From Bacteroidales bacterium (GTDB lineage: Bacteria; Bacteroidota; Bacteroidia; Bacteroidales; GCA-2748055), in contig JACJXF010000006.1 in assembly GCA_020636775.1 (NCBI GenBank), positions 1 to 64,000 of the forward strand: DNA of 64,000 nucleotides, written 5' to 3'. Position 1 is the stretch's first letter. Every line of letters starts with the position of its first letter. Made by a program: the position numbers and the translations under genes. The notes under the pieces are model-generated. The model searched no databases and was not told where the DNA came from. It saw only the letters and a program-made list of their open reading frames with translations. Of the stretch, positions 63,410 to 64,000 are shown piece by piece.

Positions 63410-64000
63410 CTAACCCAGATCACTTATTCTTTCCAGCTTAACCAGATCGGTAATCTTTATTTTACGCCCGTCAATGGCAATTACGCCTTCCTGTGCAAAG
63501 GTCGACAGGGTGCGGATTGCATTGGATGTAGTCATATTCGAAAGGTTTGCGACATCCTCCCTGGATAAATAAATTTTAATAGTCTGCCCGTCCTCTTCAT
63601 AACCATAGGTATCCTTAAGAAAAATAAGTGATTCAGCCAGGCGCCCGCGAATATGTTTTTGGGTCAGGGTAACTGTACGGTTATTCGAAAAACCCAGTTC
63701 AGTAGCAAAGGACTTTATGATACTCAGGGATAAATCAGGATTGCTGCGTAAAAGCTTGTAAACACTGTCTTTATCAATTACACAAACAACTGAATCTTCA
63801 ATGGCAACAGCTGTTGCTGTGTGATGTTCTTCGGCGAAGAGGGCACGGTAGCCGATAAAACCAACGGGTTTAGCCATCCTCACAATTTGTTCCCTTCCTC
63901 CGACACCTTCCTTAAATACTTTAACTTTTCCTTCAGAAAGACAAATCAAGGCATTTGGCTTATCGCCTTCCTTAAAAATTATCTCACCCTTTTTATAAAA
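63410..64000 (-). CDS. Crp/Fnr family transcription regulator, 3' part
   Basis: The frame runs off the window end, with 196 residues visible. Residues 1-115 of the visible part are a cyclic-nucleotide-binding-type beta-barrel (FYKKGEIIFKEGDKPNALIC, GFIGYRALFAEEHHTATAVA). The C-terminal part has a long dimer helix and a winged helix-turn-helix (LSREDVANLSNMTTSNAIRT, LSTFAQEGVIAIDGRKIKI). The cAMP phosphate-binding RxSxxA motif is absent (the place reads ALFAEEHHTATA), and no cysteine cluster is visible for oxygen sensing, so the ligand is unknown. The N-terminal about 25 residues and the promoter lie outside. It is followed by the LpxL-like gene on the same strand, 57 bp later. Confidence 0.88.
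   Translation of the reverse strand, partial: FYKKGEIIFKEGDKPNALICLSEGKVKVFKEGVGGREQIVRMAKPVGFIGYRALFAEEHHTATAVAIEDSVVCVIDKDSVYKLLRSNPDLSLSIIKSFATELGFSNNRTVTLTQKHIRGRLAESLIFLKDTYGYEEDGQTIKIYLSREDVANLSNMTTSNAIRTLSTFAQEGVIAIDGRKIKITDLVKLERISDLG

Overview
The window looks like a chromosomal segment of a Bacteroidota member, probably class Bacteroidia (order not resolvable from this sequence). The lineage signs are a MurF-alanine racemase fusion, two proteins with type IX secretion (T9SS) sorting tails, a TonB-dependent receptor with an N-terminal carboxypeptidase-regulatory-like domain, DUF4294 and DUF5679 family proteins, futalosine-pathway MqnE, promoter -7 boxes of the TAnnTTTG type, and AT-rich leaders without clear Shine-Dalgarno sequences. 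Most genes are housekeeping or cell-envelope genes. Accessory sequence is concentrated in the first 16 kb.

Layout. 1-3.6 kb: 5' part of a GNAT-deacetylase fusion, two small hypotheticals, a decayed gene fragment, a flavodoxin-like reductase flanked by a 63-bp direct repeat, and a 47-residue zinc-ribbon gene. 3.8-5.3 kb: a small accessory island holding the C-terminal stub of a tyrosine recombinase and a hicAB toxin-antitoxin pair, bracketed by composite repeats and abutting tRNA-Gln(CUG), whose 3' end is partly duplicated. 5.4-9.9 kb: TPR protein, glnS and two CDGSH iron-sulfur proteins, with 8-bp periodic intergenic arrays. 10-14.8 kb: a TonB receptor and a T9SS-exported protein, with 11-bp-spaced Pho-box-like repeats between them. 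14.9-25.8 kb: DUF4294, elbB, sugar transferase, a Gfo/Idh-like protein, pcm, a metallo-beta-lactamase-fold hydrolase, gcvP, a sigma/anti-sigma pair and ssb. 26-29.8 kb: a complete biotin-dependent acyl-CoA carboxylase operon. 29.8-34.6 kb: PASTA protein, T9SS protein, rluD-type gene and ddl. 34.6-44.5 kb: mqnE, an FAD oxidoreductase, a large membrane glycosyltransferase, rpmH, an MFS transporter, rsmG, an ECF sigma factor and a GT2 enzyme. 44.5-64 kb: tgt-lptF/G, a second carboxyltransferase plus biotin protein without biotin carboxylase, ispE, dnaB, a HAD phosphatase, a DEAD-box helicase, rmuC, a secreted repeat protein, rsmI, a charged-helix protein, tdk, murF-alr, a GT2-GT4 fusion, an LpxL-like acyltransferase and a truncated Crp/Fnr regulator.

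Functional themes. Envelope biogenesis recurs: ddl and murF-alr make and use D-Ala-D-Ala, LptF/G and the LpxL-like acyltransferase serve lipopolysaccharide, and several glycosyltransferases build surface glycans. The two carboxylase modules point to propionyl/methylmalonyl-CoA metabolism. The least explained parts are the hicAB island at tRNA-Gln, the Pho-like control region of the TonB/T9SS pair, the secreted protein with three LEDWM repeats, and the zinc-ligand-less Tgt. I found no CRISPR array, rRNA, complete insertion sequence or phage, and no clearly undescribed multi-gene system.
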